Part shown: one piece after another, positions 9,150 to 16,936 of the stretch
How positions within the stretch are numbered: position 1 is the first letter of the stretch
How the letters are laid out: every line of letters begins with the position of its first letter
Assembly: GCF_014203855.1 (NCBI RefSeq)
Contig: NZ_JACHJV010000001.1
Location: forward strand, 744,001 to 808,000
DNA length: 64,000 nt
Source of the DNA: Kitasatospora kifunensis
Lineage (GTDB): Bacteria > Actinomycetota > Actinomycetes > Streptomycetales > Streptomycetaceae
Reading direction: 5' to 3'
Notes under the pieces: model-generated
The model's input: only the letters and a program-made list of their open reading frames with translations
Database searches by the model: none
What the model was told of the DNA's origin: nothing
Program-made: the position numbers and the translations under genes

Positions 9150-9186
9150 CCTACGCTCAAGTCACCTACGCTCAAGTCACCTAAGC
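9149..9186 (+). repeat. 15-bp tandem repeat, 2.5 copies
   Basis: ACCTACGCTCAAGTC occurs at 9149-9163 and 9164-9178, followed by a partial copy ACCTAAGC. It begins at the stop of the GH5 gene and fills half of the 76-base gap before the GH38 gene. Probably slippage-derived; no function is evident. Confidence 0.8.
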
Positions 9187-9225
9187 CCAGCCAGCACACC
9201 ACCCTCGCCCTTTCCTGGAGCCCAC

Positions 9226-12200
9226 ATGCACGACGACCGCAGCCTCGTCGAGTCCCGTCTCAAGCGCGTACTCGACGAGCGCATCCGCCCCGCGGTCTAC
9301 CCGGAGTCCGTCCCGCTCGAGGTCGGCATCTGGGTCGCCCCCGACGAGCCGGTGCCGGTGGCCGAGGGCCTGGCCGCGCCGCGCACCCCGATCGCGGTCG
9401 GCGCGCAGTGGGGCGCGCCCTGGGGCACCAGCTGGCTGACCGTCTCGGGCACGGTGCCGCAGGCCTGGGCCGGGCGGACCGTGGAGGCACTGATCGACCT
9501 GGGCTTCGACAAGAACATGCCCGGCTTCCAGTGCGAGGGCCTGGTCTACCGCCCTGACGGCACGCCGGTGAAGGGCCTGAACCCGTGCAACCAGTGGGTG
9601 CGCATCGCCGCCCCCGCGGTCGGCGGCGAGCAGGTGCTGCTGCACGTGGAGGCCGCCTCCAACCCGGTCATCCTGGACTACCACCCCTTCCTGCCCACCG
9701 AGTTGGGCGACAAGGCGACCGCCGGCGACCAGCCGCAGTACAAGCTGGTCCGGATGGACCTGGCGGTCTTCGACGAGAACGTCTGGCAGCTGGTGGCGGA
9801 TCTGGAGGTGCTCGGCGAGCTGATGGCGGAGCTGCCGGTGGACGGTCCGCGCCGCTGGGAGATCCTGCGCGCCGTGGAGCGGGCGCTGGACGCCGTCGAC
9901 CTGCAGGACGTCAACGCGACGGCCGCCGCCGCCCGCGCCGAGCTGGCCCAGGTGCTGGCCGCCCCCGCCGTCCCGTCCGCGCACAGGCTCAGCGCGGTCG
10001 GCCACGCGCACATCGACTCCGCCTGGCTGTGGCCGCTGCGCGAGACGGTCCGCAAGGTGGCCAGGACCACCGCCAACATGACCGCCCTGCTCGAGGACGA
10101 GCCGGACTTCATCTACACCATGTCCCAGGCCCAGCAGTACGCCTGGATCAAGGAGCACCGGCCCGAGGTGTACGCCCGGGTCAAGCAGGCGGTGGCCGAG
10201 GGCCGCTTCGTGCCGGCCGGCGGCATGTGGGTGGAGTCGGACACCAACATGCCGGGCTCGGAGGCGATGGCCCGTCAGTTCGTGCACGGCAAGCGGTTCT
10301 TCCTGGAGGAGTTCGGCGTCGAGAACCAGGAAGCCTGGCTCCCCGACACCTTCGGCTTCACCGGCGGCCTGCCGCAGATCATCAAGGCGGCCGGCTCCAA
10401 GTGGCTGCTGACCCAGAAGATCTCCTGGAGCCAGATCAACACCTTCCCGCACCACACCTTCTGGTGGGAGGGCATCGACGGCACCCGGATCTTCACCCAC
10501 TTCCCGCCGATCGACACCTACAACTGCTCCATGAAGGGCAGTGAAATCGCCCACGCGGCACGGAACTTCAAGGACAAGGGACGGGCCAGCCACTCGCTGG
10601 CACCCACCGGTTGGGGTGACGGCGGCGGCGGGACCACCCGCGAGATGATCGCCAAGGCGGCCCGGATGCGGAACCTGGAGGGCTCGGCCACCGTCGAGTG
10701 GGAGAAGCCCGCCGACTTCTTCGCCAAGGCACAGGCCGAGTACCCCGACCCGCCGGTCTGGGTAGGCGAGCTCTACCTTGAGCTGCACCGCGCCACCCTG
10801 ACCAGCCAGGCCAAGACCAAGCAGGGCAACCGGGCCAGCGAGAACCTGCTGCGCGAGGCCGAGCTGTGGTCGGCCACCGCCGCCGTGCAGGCCAAACTCC
10901 CCTACCCCTACATGGAGTTGGACCGGATCTGGAAGACCGTGCTGCTGCACCAGTTCCACGACATCCTGCCCGGCTCCTCGATCGCCTGGGTGCACCGGGA
11001 GGCGGAGCGGACGTACGCGGCCGTCGCCACCGAGCTGACCGAGATCATCGCGACTGCCCAGCGGGCCCTGGCAGGTGACGCAGCATCAGGCAGTGAGGTC
11101 GTCTTCAACGCGACTCCGCACGAGCGGGCCGGGGTACCGGCCGCCGGCGGACGCCCCACGGCCACGGGCCTGCGCGGCAGTTGCTCGGTGCAGGCGCGCC
11201 CCGAGGGCGGGTTCCTGCTCGACAACGGCCTGCTGCGGGTCGCGGTGGACGAGCGCGGGCTGGTCGTCTCGGTCTACGACCTCGCCCAGGAGCGCGAGAC
11301 GATCGCCCCCGGCGCAGCGGCCAATCTGCTGCAGATCCACCCCGACTTCCCCAACATGTGGGACGCCTGGGACGTCGACCAGTTCTACCGCAACACCGTC
11401 ACCGACCTGGTCGAGCTGGACGAGCTGGCGGTTGCCACCGACCAGCCGCAGGCGGTGGCGGTGCGGGTGGTGCGCTCCTTCGGCGCCTCGAAGGTGGTGC
11501 AGACCCTCACCCTGACAGCCGGTACCAAGCGGCTGGACCTGGACACCGAGGTGGACTGGCACGAGACCGAGAAGTTCCTCAAGGCGGCCTTCCCGCTGGA
11601 CCTGCACACCGAGCGCTACGCGGCCGAGACCCAGTTCGGCCACCAGCACCGCGCCACCCACACCAACACCAGCTGGGAGGCGGCCAAGTTCGAGGCCTGC
11701 AACCACCGCTTCGTGCACTTCGCCGAGCCCGGCTGGGGCGTGGCCCTGGTCACCGCCTCCACCTACGGCCACGACGTGACCCGCACCGTGCGCCCCGAGG
11801 ACCATGGCACCACCACCACGGTGCGCGTCTCGCTGCTGCGCGCCCCGCGCTTCCCCGACCCGCACACCGACCAGGGCCTGCACCGCTTCCAGCACGCGCT
11901 GGTGGCCGGCGCCACGATCGGCGACGCGGTGCGCGAGGGCTACCGGATCAACCTGCCCGAGCGGCGGGTGCCCGGCAACGCCGAGGTCGCCCCGCTGGTG
12001 AGCGTGGACGACGACGCGGTGGTCGTCAGCGCCGTCAAGCTGGCCGACGACGAGAGCGGCGACGTGGTCGTGCGACTCTACGAGGCGCACGGCGGCCGGG
12101 CCCGGACCGTGCTGCGCACCTCGTTCGCGCACTCCGCGGTGCAGGTCTGCGATCTGCTGGAGCGCCCGCTCGGCACCGAGCCGGAGGTGCGCGAGGATGG

Positions 12201-12270
12201 GGTCGCGCTGCGACTGCGTCCGTTCGAGCTGGTCACGCTGCGGCTGACCCGCGCGGCCGGCGCCGCGTAA
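9226..12270 (+). CDS. GH38 alpha-mannosidase
   Basis: 1014 residues, the usual length for bacterial family 38 alpha-mannosidases and without signal peptide. Metal-binding His262 and Asp264 lie in VGHAHIDSAWLWPL, and the predicted nucleophile is Asp374 in LPDTFGFTGGLPQ. The helical middle domain (HQFHDILPGSS) and the C-terminal beta-domains are also present. TGGAG lies about 7 bases before the ATG. It acts on imported mannosides in the same operon as the importer, GH5 enzyme and ROK kinase. Together with the GH38 at 1-2349 it gives the locus two non-redundant alpha-mannosidases. Confidence 0.93.
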   Translation: MHDDRSLVESRLKRVLDERIRPAVYPESVPLEVGIWVAPDEPVPVAEGLAAPRTPIAVGAQWGAPWGTSWLTVSGTVPQAWAGRTVEALIDLGFDKNMPGFQCEGLVYRPDGTPVKGLNPCNQWVRIAAPAVGGEQVLLHVEAASNPVILDYHPFLPTELGDKATAGDQPQYKLVRMDLAVFDENVWQLVADLEVLGELMAELPVDGPRRWEILRAVERALDAVDLQDVNATAAAARAELAQVLAAPAVPSAHRLSAVGHAHIDSAWLWPLRETVRKVARTTANMTALLEDEPDFIYTMSQAQQYAWIKEHRPEVYARVKQAVAEGRFVPAGGMWVESDTNMPGSEAMARQFVHGKRFFLEEFGVENQEAWLPDTFGFTGGLPQIIKAAGSKWLLTQKISWSQINTFPHHTFWWEGIDGTRIFTHFPPIDTYNCSMKGSEIAHAARNFKDKGRASHSLAPTGWGDGGGGTTREMIAKAARMRNLEGSATVEWEKPADFFAKAQAEYPDPPVWVGELYLELHRATLTSQAKTKQGNRASENLLREAELWSATAAVQAKLPYPYMELDRIWKTVLLHQFHDILPGSSIAWVHREAERTYAAVATELTEIIATAQRALAGDAASGSEVVFNATPHERAGVPAAGGRPTATGLRGSCSVQARPEGGFLLDNGLLRVAVDERGLVVSVYDLAQERETIAPGAAANLLQIHPDFPNMWDAWDVDQFYRNTVTDLVELDELAVATDQPQAVAVRVVRSFGASKVVQTLTLTAGTKRLDLDTEVDWHETEKFLKAAFPLDLHTERYAAETQFGHQHRATHTNTSWEAAKFEACNHRFVHFAEPGWGVALVTASTYGHDVTRTVRPEDHGTTTTVRVSLLRAPRFPDPHTDQGLHRFQHALVAGATIGDAVREGYRINLPERRVPGNAEVAPLVSVDDDAVVVSAVKLADDESGDVVVRLYEAHGGRARTVLRTSFAHSAVQVCDLLERPLGTEPEVREDGVALRLRPFELVTLRLTRAAGAA

Positions 12271-12355
12271 CGCGCTGTCCCGTCTGTCCCGTCCGTCCCG
12301 TCCCACCTGTCCACCGGCTCCAGCTCCCCAGCTCCCCAGTTTTCCGAGGCCCACC

Positions 12356-13372
12356 ATGACCACCGCGCACCCCACCGCCCAGCCCCCGGGGCAGCAGCCC
12401 ACCGGCCTGATCGCCGCGCTCGACATCGGCGGCACCAAGATCGCCGGAGCGCTGGTCGACCAGCACGGCACCCTGCTGCACCGGGTGCAGCGGCCCACCT
12501 TCGCCCACGACCCGGGCGAGGCGGTCATGCTGACGGTCCATCGGGTGATCGAGGAGCTGGCCGAGGACCCGCGCTGGTCCGAGGTGCGGGCGGTGGGGAT
12601 CGGCTGCGCGGGTCCGGTGGACATCACCCGCGGGACGGTGAGCCCCGTCAACATCGCCGGGTGGCGCGACTTCCCCTTGGTCGCGCAAGTCGCCGCCGAT
12701 CCTGCGGTGTTGGGGCTGGCCAAGGAAGCGGGGCTGCCGCCGGAGCAGGGCGTGCCGGTGCGGCTGGCCGGCGACGGCGTCGCGATGGCCGCCGGCGAAC
12801 ACTGGTGCGGGGCCGCCCGGGACAGCGCCAACGCGATCTGCCTGGTGGTCTCCACCGGAGTCGGCGCCGGCCTGGTGCTCGACGGCGCCGTCCGCCCCGG
12901 GCCCAGCGGCAACGCCGGGCACCTGGGCCACCTGACCGTGGACTTCAACGGCGAGCCCTGCACGTGCGGCTCACGCGGCTGCGTGGAGATGCTCGCCAGC
13001 GGCACCGCCATCGCCCGCCACGCACTGCGCTCCGGCTGGCGCCCGGCCGCCCGCGACGCCGCCACGGACGCCGCGGCCGTCGCCGAGTCCGCGCGGCAGG
13101 GCGACCCGCCGGCGCTGGCCGCCTACGAACGCGCGGGGCAGGCACTGGCCGCGGGCATCGCGGCCACCGCCACCCTGCTGGACCTGCGCCTGGCCGTCAT
13201 CGGCGGCGGCGTGGCCGGGGCGGGCGACCTGCTGCTCGCCCCGCTCCGCCGCCACCTGGACGTCTACGGGGCGCTGTCCTTCGTGCGCCCGATCGAGGTC
13301 CGGCTCACCGAGCTCGGCCCCAACGCGGGCCTGATCGGCGCCGCCGCGCTCACCACCACGGCGGCGCGGTAA
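12356..13372 (+). CDS. ROK-family sugar kinase
   Basis: 338 residues. The ATP-binding phosphate motif DIGGTK is at residues 23-28, the second glycine loop is STGVGAGLV, and the ROK zinc cluster CTCGSRGC is at about 202-209. No HTH precedes the kinase fold, so this is an enzyme, not an NagC-type repressor. The usual N-D pair of the catalytic loop reads GDGVAMAAGE here, so the Asp is kept but the preceding residue differs. As last gene of the operon it would phosphorylate the released monosaccharide: mannose, GlcNAc or glucose. Mannose is favoured because the locus is rich in mannosidases. Confidence 0.85.
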   Translation: MTTAHPTAQPPGQQPTGLIAALDIGGTKIAGALVDQHGTLLHRVQRPTFAHDPGEAVMLTVHRVIEELAEDPRWSEVRAVGIGCAGPVDITRGTVSPVNIAGWRDFPLVAQVAADPAVLGLAKEAGLPPEQGVPVRLAGDGVAMAAGEHWCGAARDSANAICLVVSTGVGAGLVLDGAVRPGPSGNAGHLGHLTVDFNGEPCTCGSRGCVEMLASGTAIARHALRSGWRPAARDAATDAAAVAESARQGDPPALAAYERAGQALAAGIAATATLLDLRLAVIGGGVAGAGDLLLAPLRRHLDVYGALSFVRPIEVRLTELGPNAGLIGAAALTTTAAR

Positions 13373-13418
13373 TCGATTTCCCCTGCTCGCCGCCATGCCG
13401 TAGAGTCGTGTTCACCGA

Positions 13419-13492
13419 CGCGGGGTGGAGCAGCTCGGTAGCTCGCTGGGCTCATAACCCAGAGGTCGCAGGTTCAAATCCTGTCCCCGCTA
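13419..13492 (+). tRNA. Initiator tRNA-fMet (CAT)
   Basis: A 74-base cloverleaf begins CGCGGGG and ends CCCCGCTA, with the anticodon loop CTCATAA. Initiator hallmarks are the three consecutive G:C pairs at the base of the anticodon stem (GGG/CCC) and an unpaired first acceptor position (C opposite T). The T loop GTTCAAATC is standard. CCA is not encoded; CTC follows. Confidence 0.96.
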
Positions 13493-13501
13493 CTCAGTAG
13501 C

Positions 13502-13546
13502 AACGGCAGTGGCCCGGCACACACGGTGTGCCGGGCCACTGCCGTT
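13502..13546 (+). terminator. 21-bp perfect hairpin after the tRNA
   Basis: Arms 13502-13522 and 13526-13546 are fully complementary with a 3-base ACG loop; the core is GGCCCGGCAC/GTGCCGGGCC. It starts ten bases after the tRNA and ends 12 bases before the stop of the convergent TetR remnant, so it can serve both strands. No U-tract, as is common for Streptomyces terminators. Confidence 0.85.
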
Positions 13547-13557
13547 CGTGCCACCGT

Positions 13558-13995
13558 TTACTGCGAAGCCCCGCGCGCCGCACCTTCCACGATGAGGGCG
13601 ATGCCGTCCAGCAGCGGGCGCAGGCCGAAGGCGAACAGGGCGTCGAGGTCCAGGTCGTAGCCGTCGCTGAAGGCCGCCACGGTGCGGGCGAACACCGGAT
13701 ACCGCCCCGAGGAGACGATCGCGTCCAGCGAGACGGCGTGCTCGTCCAGCCACTCGTCCTCGGTCAGCCCGGTGGCGGCTTGGGCCTGCGCCTCGCGCTC
13801 CAGATTGACGGCCAGGCCCTGGACGTAGCTGTACAGCAACACCTGGAGGTCGAACCTGACCACCGGTTCGACGCCGCGCTCATCCAGGGCGGCCAGCATC
13901 CACTCGGCGTGCACCATCAGGTTCGGCAGCATCAACGGCCGGTTGAGCGGCGTGACATGGGCCAGCCAGGGGTGTCTGCGACACAGCTGCCACAT
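13558..13995 (-). pseudogene. Truncated TetR-family regulator (C-terminal domain only)
   Basis: About 145 residues from MWQLCRRHPWLAHV to the stop. The pattern (helix ending HPWLA, then NLMVHAEWMLAALDERGV, then a final helix FAFGLRPLLDGIALIVEGA) is that of the C-terminal ligand-binding domain of actinobacterial TetR proteins with a VanR-like TetR_C fold. The roughly 60-residue N-terminal HTH that should precede it is missing. The frame stays open further upstream to 14154 but reads as low-complexity sequence without HTH similarity. Deletion at the 5' end is the simplest explanation. The fragment sits between the tRNA hairpin and the AKR gene, whose ancestral repressor it may have been (inference). 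Confidence 0.65.
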
Positions 13996-14219
13996 GGTGT
14001 GCGCGCCAGCGTCTCTCGACGTCGTCGGGTCAGTGGCCTGTATCCGTGCAGACGCCCCACCGAACGAGGTGTCGCGTCGAACAGTAGACGCACAGTCACC
14101 ACCGGCTGTCAACCGCGGGCCGCGGGACGCCACCCGCAATGCCCGAAGGGGCACTTCGCAGTGGTGGCTCTTTCGACATTCCCCCGCGGTGGCCGAATAC
14201 GGATTGGTAGCGTGGCCAT

Positions 14220-15236
14220 ATGAATTTCCGTCACCTTGGACGTAGTGGCCTGATTGTCAGTCAGCTCGCGTACGGCAACTGGCTGACCCAGAGTTCTTCG
14301 AGGAGTGAGGAAACAGAGCTCGCCTGTGTGCGGGCCGCGCTCGATGCCGGAATCACCACCTTCGACACCGCCGATGTCTATGCCGACACCCGGGCCGAGG
14401 AATCCCTCGGTCGGGCCCTGAAGGGCGAACGCCGCGAGGGCCTGGAGGTCCTCACCAAGGTCTTCGCGCCCACCGGCCCCGGGCACAACGATCTCGGCCT
14501 GTCCCGCAAGCACATACGGGAGTCCATCGACAACTCGCTGCGGCGCCTGGGCATGGACTATGTCGACGTCTATCAGGCCCACCGCTTCGACCCCTCCACC
14601 CCGTTGGAGGAGACCATGACGGCGCTGGCCGATGTGGTGCATTCGGGGAAGGCGCACTACATCGGGGTCTGCGAGTGGACCGCCGACCAGATCCGGCGCG
14701 GCCACGCGCTCGCCCGCGAGCTGAAGGTCTCGCTGGTCTCCAACCAGCCGCAGTACTCCGCCCTGTGGCGGGTGCCCGAGGTCGAGGTGATGCCGGCCTG
14801 CGAGGAGCTCGGCATCGGGCAGATCGTCTGGTCGCCGCTGGCCCAGGGCGTGCTGACCGGCAAGTACCTGCCGGGCGAGCAGTGGCCCGAGGGCTCGCGG
14901 GCCACCGACTCCAACGACGGCTCGGAGGTGCTGACCCCCTGGCTGACGGATGAAGTCCTCGGCCGGGTCCAGCAGTTGCGCCCGATCGCCGCCGACCTCG
15001 GGCTGAGCCTGGCCCAGCTCTCGCTGGCCTGGGTGCTCCGGCATCCGGGTGTCTCGACCGCCGTGCTCGGCGCCTCGCGGCCCGAGCAGATCACCGACAA
15101 CGCCAAGGCCCTGGGCGTCACGCTCGACGCCGAGGTGCTCGGCGCGATCGACGCGGCGTTGGGCCCGGTGGTCAGCCGCGACGCCGCCGCCACCGCGCAG
15201 AGCAGCCCCACCGACCCCGCCTGGCGCCTGGCCTAG
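14220..15236 (+). CDS. Aldo/keto reductase
   Basis: 338 residues. The AKR catalytic tetrad is visible: Asp49 and Tyr54 in TFDTADVYAD, Lys80 in VLTKVF and His121 in YQAHRFD. The C-terminal NADPH site (AVLGASRPEQI) is also present. It belongs with the bacterial AKRs related to potassium-channel beta subunits, cytosolic NADPH-dependent reductases of small carbonyls. The ribosome site is weak. It is convergent with the P450 gene across a hairpin at 15331-15373. Although next to the NRPS cluster, nothing ties it to that pathway, since release from the NRPS is already handled by its own reductase domain. Confidence 0.9.
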   Translation: MNFRHLGRSGLIVSQLAYGNWLTQSSSRSEETELACVRAALDAGITTFDTADVYADTRAEESLGRALKGERREGLEVLTKVFAPTGPGHNDLGLSRKHIRESIDNSLRRLGMDYVDVYQAHRFDPSTPLEETMTALADVVHSGKAHYIGVCEWTADQIRRGHALARELKVSLVSNQPQYSALWRVPEVEVMPACEELGIGQIVWSPLAQGVLTGKYLPGEQWPEGSRATDSNDGSEVLTPWLTDEVLGRVQQLRPIAADLGLSLAQLSLAWVLRHPGVSTAVLGASRPEQITDNAKALGVTLDAEVLGAIDAALGPVVSRDAAATAQSSPTDPAWRLA

Positions 15237-15240
15237 CGGG

Positions 15241-15294
15241 CCTGACGGACCTGACGGGCCTGACGGGCCTGACGGACCTGACGGACCTGACGGA
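15241..15294 (+). repeat. 9-bp tandem repeat, six copies
   Basis: Six consecutive copies of CCTGACGGR directly follow the stop codon of the aldo/keto reductase gene. The last base alternates between A and G, so the array is slightly diverged. The embedded CTGACG is the half-site of the palindromes found at other gene ends in this window. Confidence 0.9.
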
Positions 15295-15330
15295 CCGCAG
15301 CACACCACACCGCATTCACCACACATGCGG

Positions 15331-15373
15331 CGGGCCTTTCCGAGGATGCCGACGGCGTCCCCGGAAAGGCCCG
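15331..15373. terminator. Bidirectional terminator hairpin between AKR and P450
   Basis: CGGGCCTTTCCG (15331-15342) is fully complementary to CGGAAAGGCCCG (15362-15373), with an 19-base loop that can pair further. It lies between two convergent genes. Confidence 0.8.
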
Positions 15374-15410
15374 TTCCCGTATGCGAGCGTCTACGAGCCA
15401 CCCGGCGGAG

Positions 15411-16643
15411 CTACCAGTTGACCGGCAACTCCAGCAGGCTGCGCACCTGCATGCCGTCCTTCCATTCCAGCTCCTCCACCGCGACCGCGCAGTGGAGTTC
15501 GGGCAGTCGGGTGAAGAGCGTTTCCAGCGCCACCTGCAATTCCAGTCGCGCGAGCGGCGCCCCCAGGCAGCGGTGGATTCCGTAGCCGAATCCCAGGTGC
15601 GGATTGGGCGTCCGCTTCAGGTCGAACTGCTCCGCATTCTCGAAGACCGATTCATCGCGGTTGGCCGAGGGAATCGCGGGCAGCACGGATTCGCCGGCCC
15701 GCACCAGCGTCCCGCTCAACTCGACGTCCACCGTGGCATAGCGCGCGAAGGTGACGTGGGAAATGAGCGGCACATAGCGCATCAGTTCCTCGACCGCGCC
15801 CGGCAGCAGTTCGGGATCCCGCTTGAGCTGCTCCAGTTGGTCACGGTGGGTGAACAGCACGTGCAGCGAGTCGATCAGCTGCGAGGAGACGGTCTCGTGG
15901 CCGGCGATCAGCAGCACGCTCGCCAGCTCCACCAGTTCCTTCTCGGAGAGCTTGTCCTCCTCGTCGCTGGCCTTGACCATGGCGCTGATCAGGTCGTCCT
16001 GCGGCTCCTCGCGCCGACGGACCATCAGCTTGCCGATGTAGTCGTACAGCCGCTGGGTGTCGTCCTCGATCTCCTGCTCCGACATCACGGTCGTCGCGGA
16101 GAAGGCGTCCAGCCAGCCGCGGAACTGCTCGCGGTCCTCGAACGGCACCCCGAGCAGGTCGCAGACCACGGTGCCGGCGAACGGCACGGCGAAGCCCTCC
16201 ATCAGGTCGCCCGGCGCGCCCGCCGCCACCAGCTCGTCGATCAGCCGGTGCGCCTCCTGCTCGATCCGCGGGCGCAGCAGCTCCACCCGGCGCATGGTGA
16301 ACACCTTGGACAGCAGCCGGCGCAGCCGCGGGTGGTCGGGCGAGTCCATGCCCAGGATGCTGGTGTTGATGGGCAGCGGGGTCAGTCGCGACTCGTCGTG
16401 CTCGGCGGCCAGCGCCCGGCTGAACCGGGGATCGCCGAGGATCGTCTTCATGTCCGCGTGCGTGGTGACCAGCCAGGCGTCCTCGCCGTACGGGCAGGAG
16501 ACCCGCAGCACGGGCTCCTCGGCGCGCAGCTTCTGGTAGAGCGGGTCGAGGTCCAGCGCCACGGCCTCGCTGAAGGGGTAGGCGCGCGCCGGGCGCTTGC
16601 CGGTCGTCGCGTCGTCCAGGTACTCGTTGATGATCTCGCTCAT
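15411..16643 (-). CDS. Cytochrome P450, indolactam-forming type (TleB/MpnC-like)
   Basis: 410 residues, soluble bacterial class I P450. The heme loop GFGYGIHRCLG carries the iron-ligating Cys at about 359; the I-helix AGHET is near 246-250; the substrate-recognition Arg pair of the K-helix region (VEELMRY) is present. The ATG at 16643 overlaps the stop of the MbtH gene by four bases, placing it in the mbtH-P450 unit downstream of the NRPS promoter. In the Tle, Mpn and Ltx pathways the P450 forms the bond between Val nitrogen and indole C4 of N-methyl-valyl-tryptophanol, giving indolactam V. That role is inferred from the full set of neighbouring enzymes, not from this sequence alone. It needs ferredoxin partners, which are not encoded here. 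Confidence 0.85.
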   Translation of the reverse strand: MSEIINEYLDDATTGKRPARAYPFSEAVALDLDPLYQKLRAEEPVLRVSCPYGEDAWLVTTHADMKTILGDPRFSRALAAEHDESRLTPLPINTSILGMDSPDHPRLRRLLSKVFTMRRVELLRPRIEQEAHRLIDELVAAGAPGDLMEGFAVPFAGTVVCDLLGVPFEDREQFRGWLDAFSATTVMSEQEIEDDTQRLYDYIGKLMVRRREEPQDDLISAMVKASDEEDKLSEKELVELASVLLIAGHETVSSQLIDSLHVLFTHRDQLEQLKRDPELLPGAVEELMRYVPLISHVTFARYATVDVELSGTLVRAGESVLPAIPSANRDESVFENAEQFDLKRTPNPHLGFGYGIHRCLGAPLARLELQVALETLFTRLPELHCAVAVEELEWKDGMQVRSLLELPVNW

Positions 16644-16870
16644 GCGGAACGGGCCTCCGAGAGTTCGCTGTGGTGGTCGACAAGGCTCTTGGGCCGCATG
16701 TCGGTCCAGTTCTCCTCGACGTACGCCAGGCACTCGTCCCGGGTGACCGGTCCGCACACCGTGCTCCAGCCGGCCGGGACGGCGGTGAAGGCGGGCCACA
16801 GGGAGTGCTGGCCCTCGTCGTTGACCAGGACCAGAAACGTTCCTGCGGTGTCGTCCCAGGGATCGCTCAC
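16640..16870 (-). CDS. MbtH-like NRPS chaperone
   Basis: 76 residues, the standard MbtH length. The family core is visible: FLVLVNDEGQHSLWP, then W-x-x-V near AGWSTVCG, and the terminal N-W-T-D-M-R-P-K-S-L block. MbtH proteins bind NRPS adenylation domains and are often needed for their folding or activity. GTG start at 16870 with GGAGGAA upstream. It is 66 bases downstream of the NRPS gene on the same strand and overlaps the P450 start by ATGA, so NRPS, mbtH and P450 form one operon. Confidence 0.96.
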   Translation of the reverse strand: MSDPWDDTAGTFLVLVNDEGQHSLWPAFTAVPAGWSTVCGPVTRDECLAYVEENWTDMRPKSLVDHHSELSEARSA

Positions 16871-16936
16871 AGTTCTTCCTCCGTGCGGGTAAAGGGAGTT
16901 GGTGGTGCGCCGGGGGTCAGTGGGCGGCCGCTGCGC

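Noticed and set aside
13996..14154. Upstream extension of the TetR remnant as its N-terminus
   Set aside because: The extended frame lacks the helix-turn-helix pattern and reads as random high-GC sequence, so the remnant is treated as truncated.
14220..15236. Aldo/keto reductase as part of the indolactam cluster
   Set aside because: It is convergent with the P450 gene and separated by a terminator, and the NRPS already has a terminal reductase. No step needs it.
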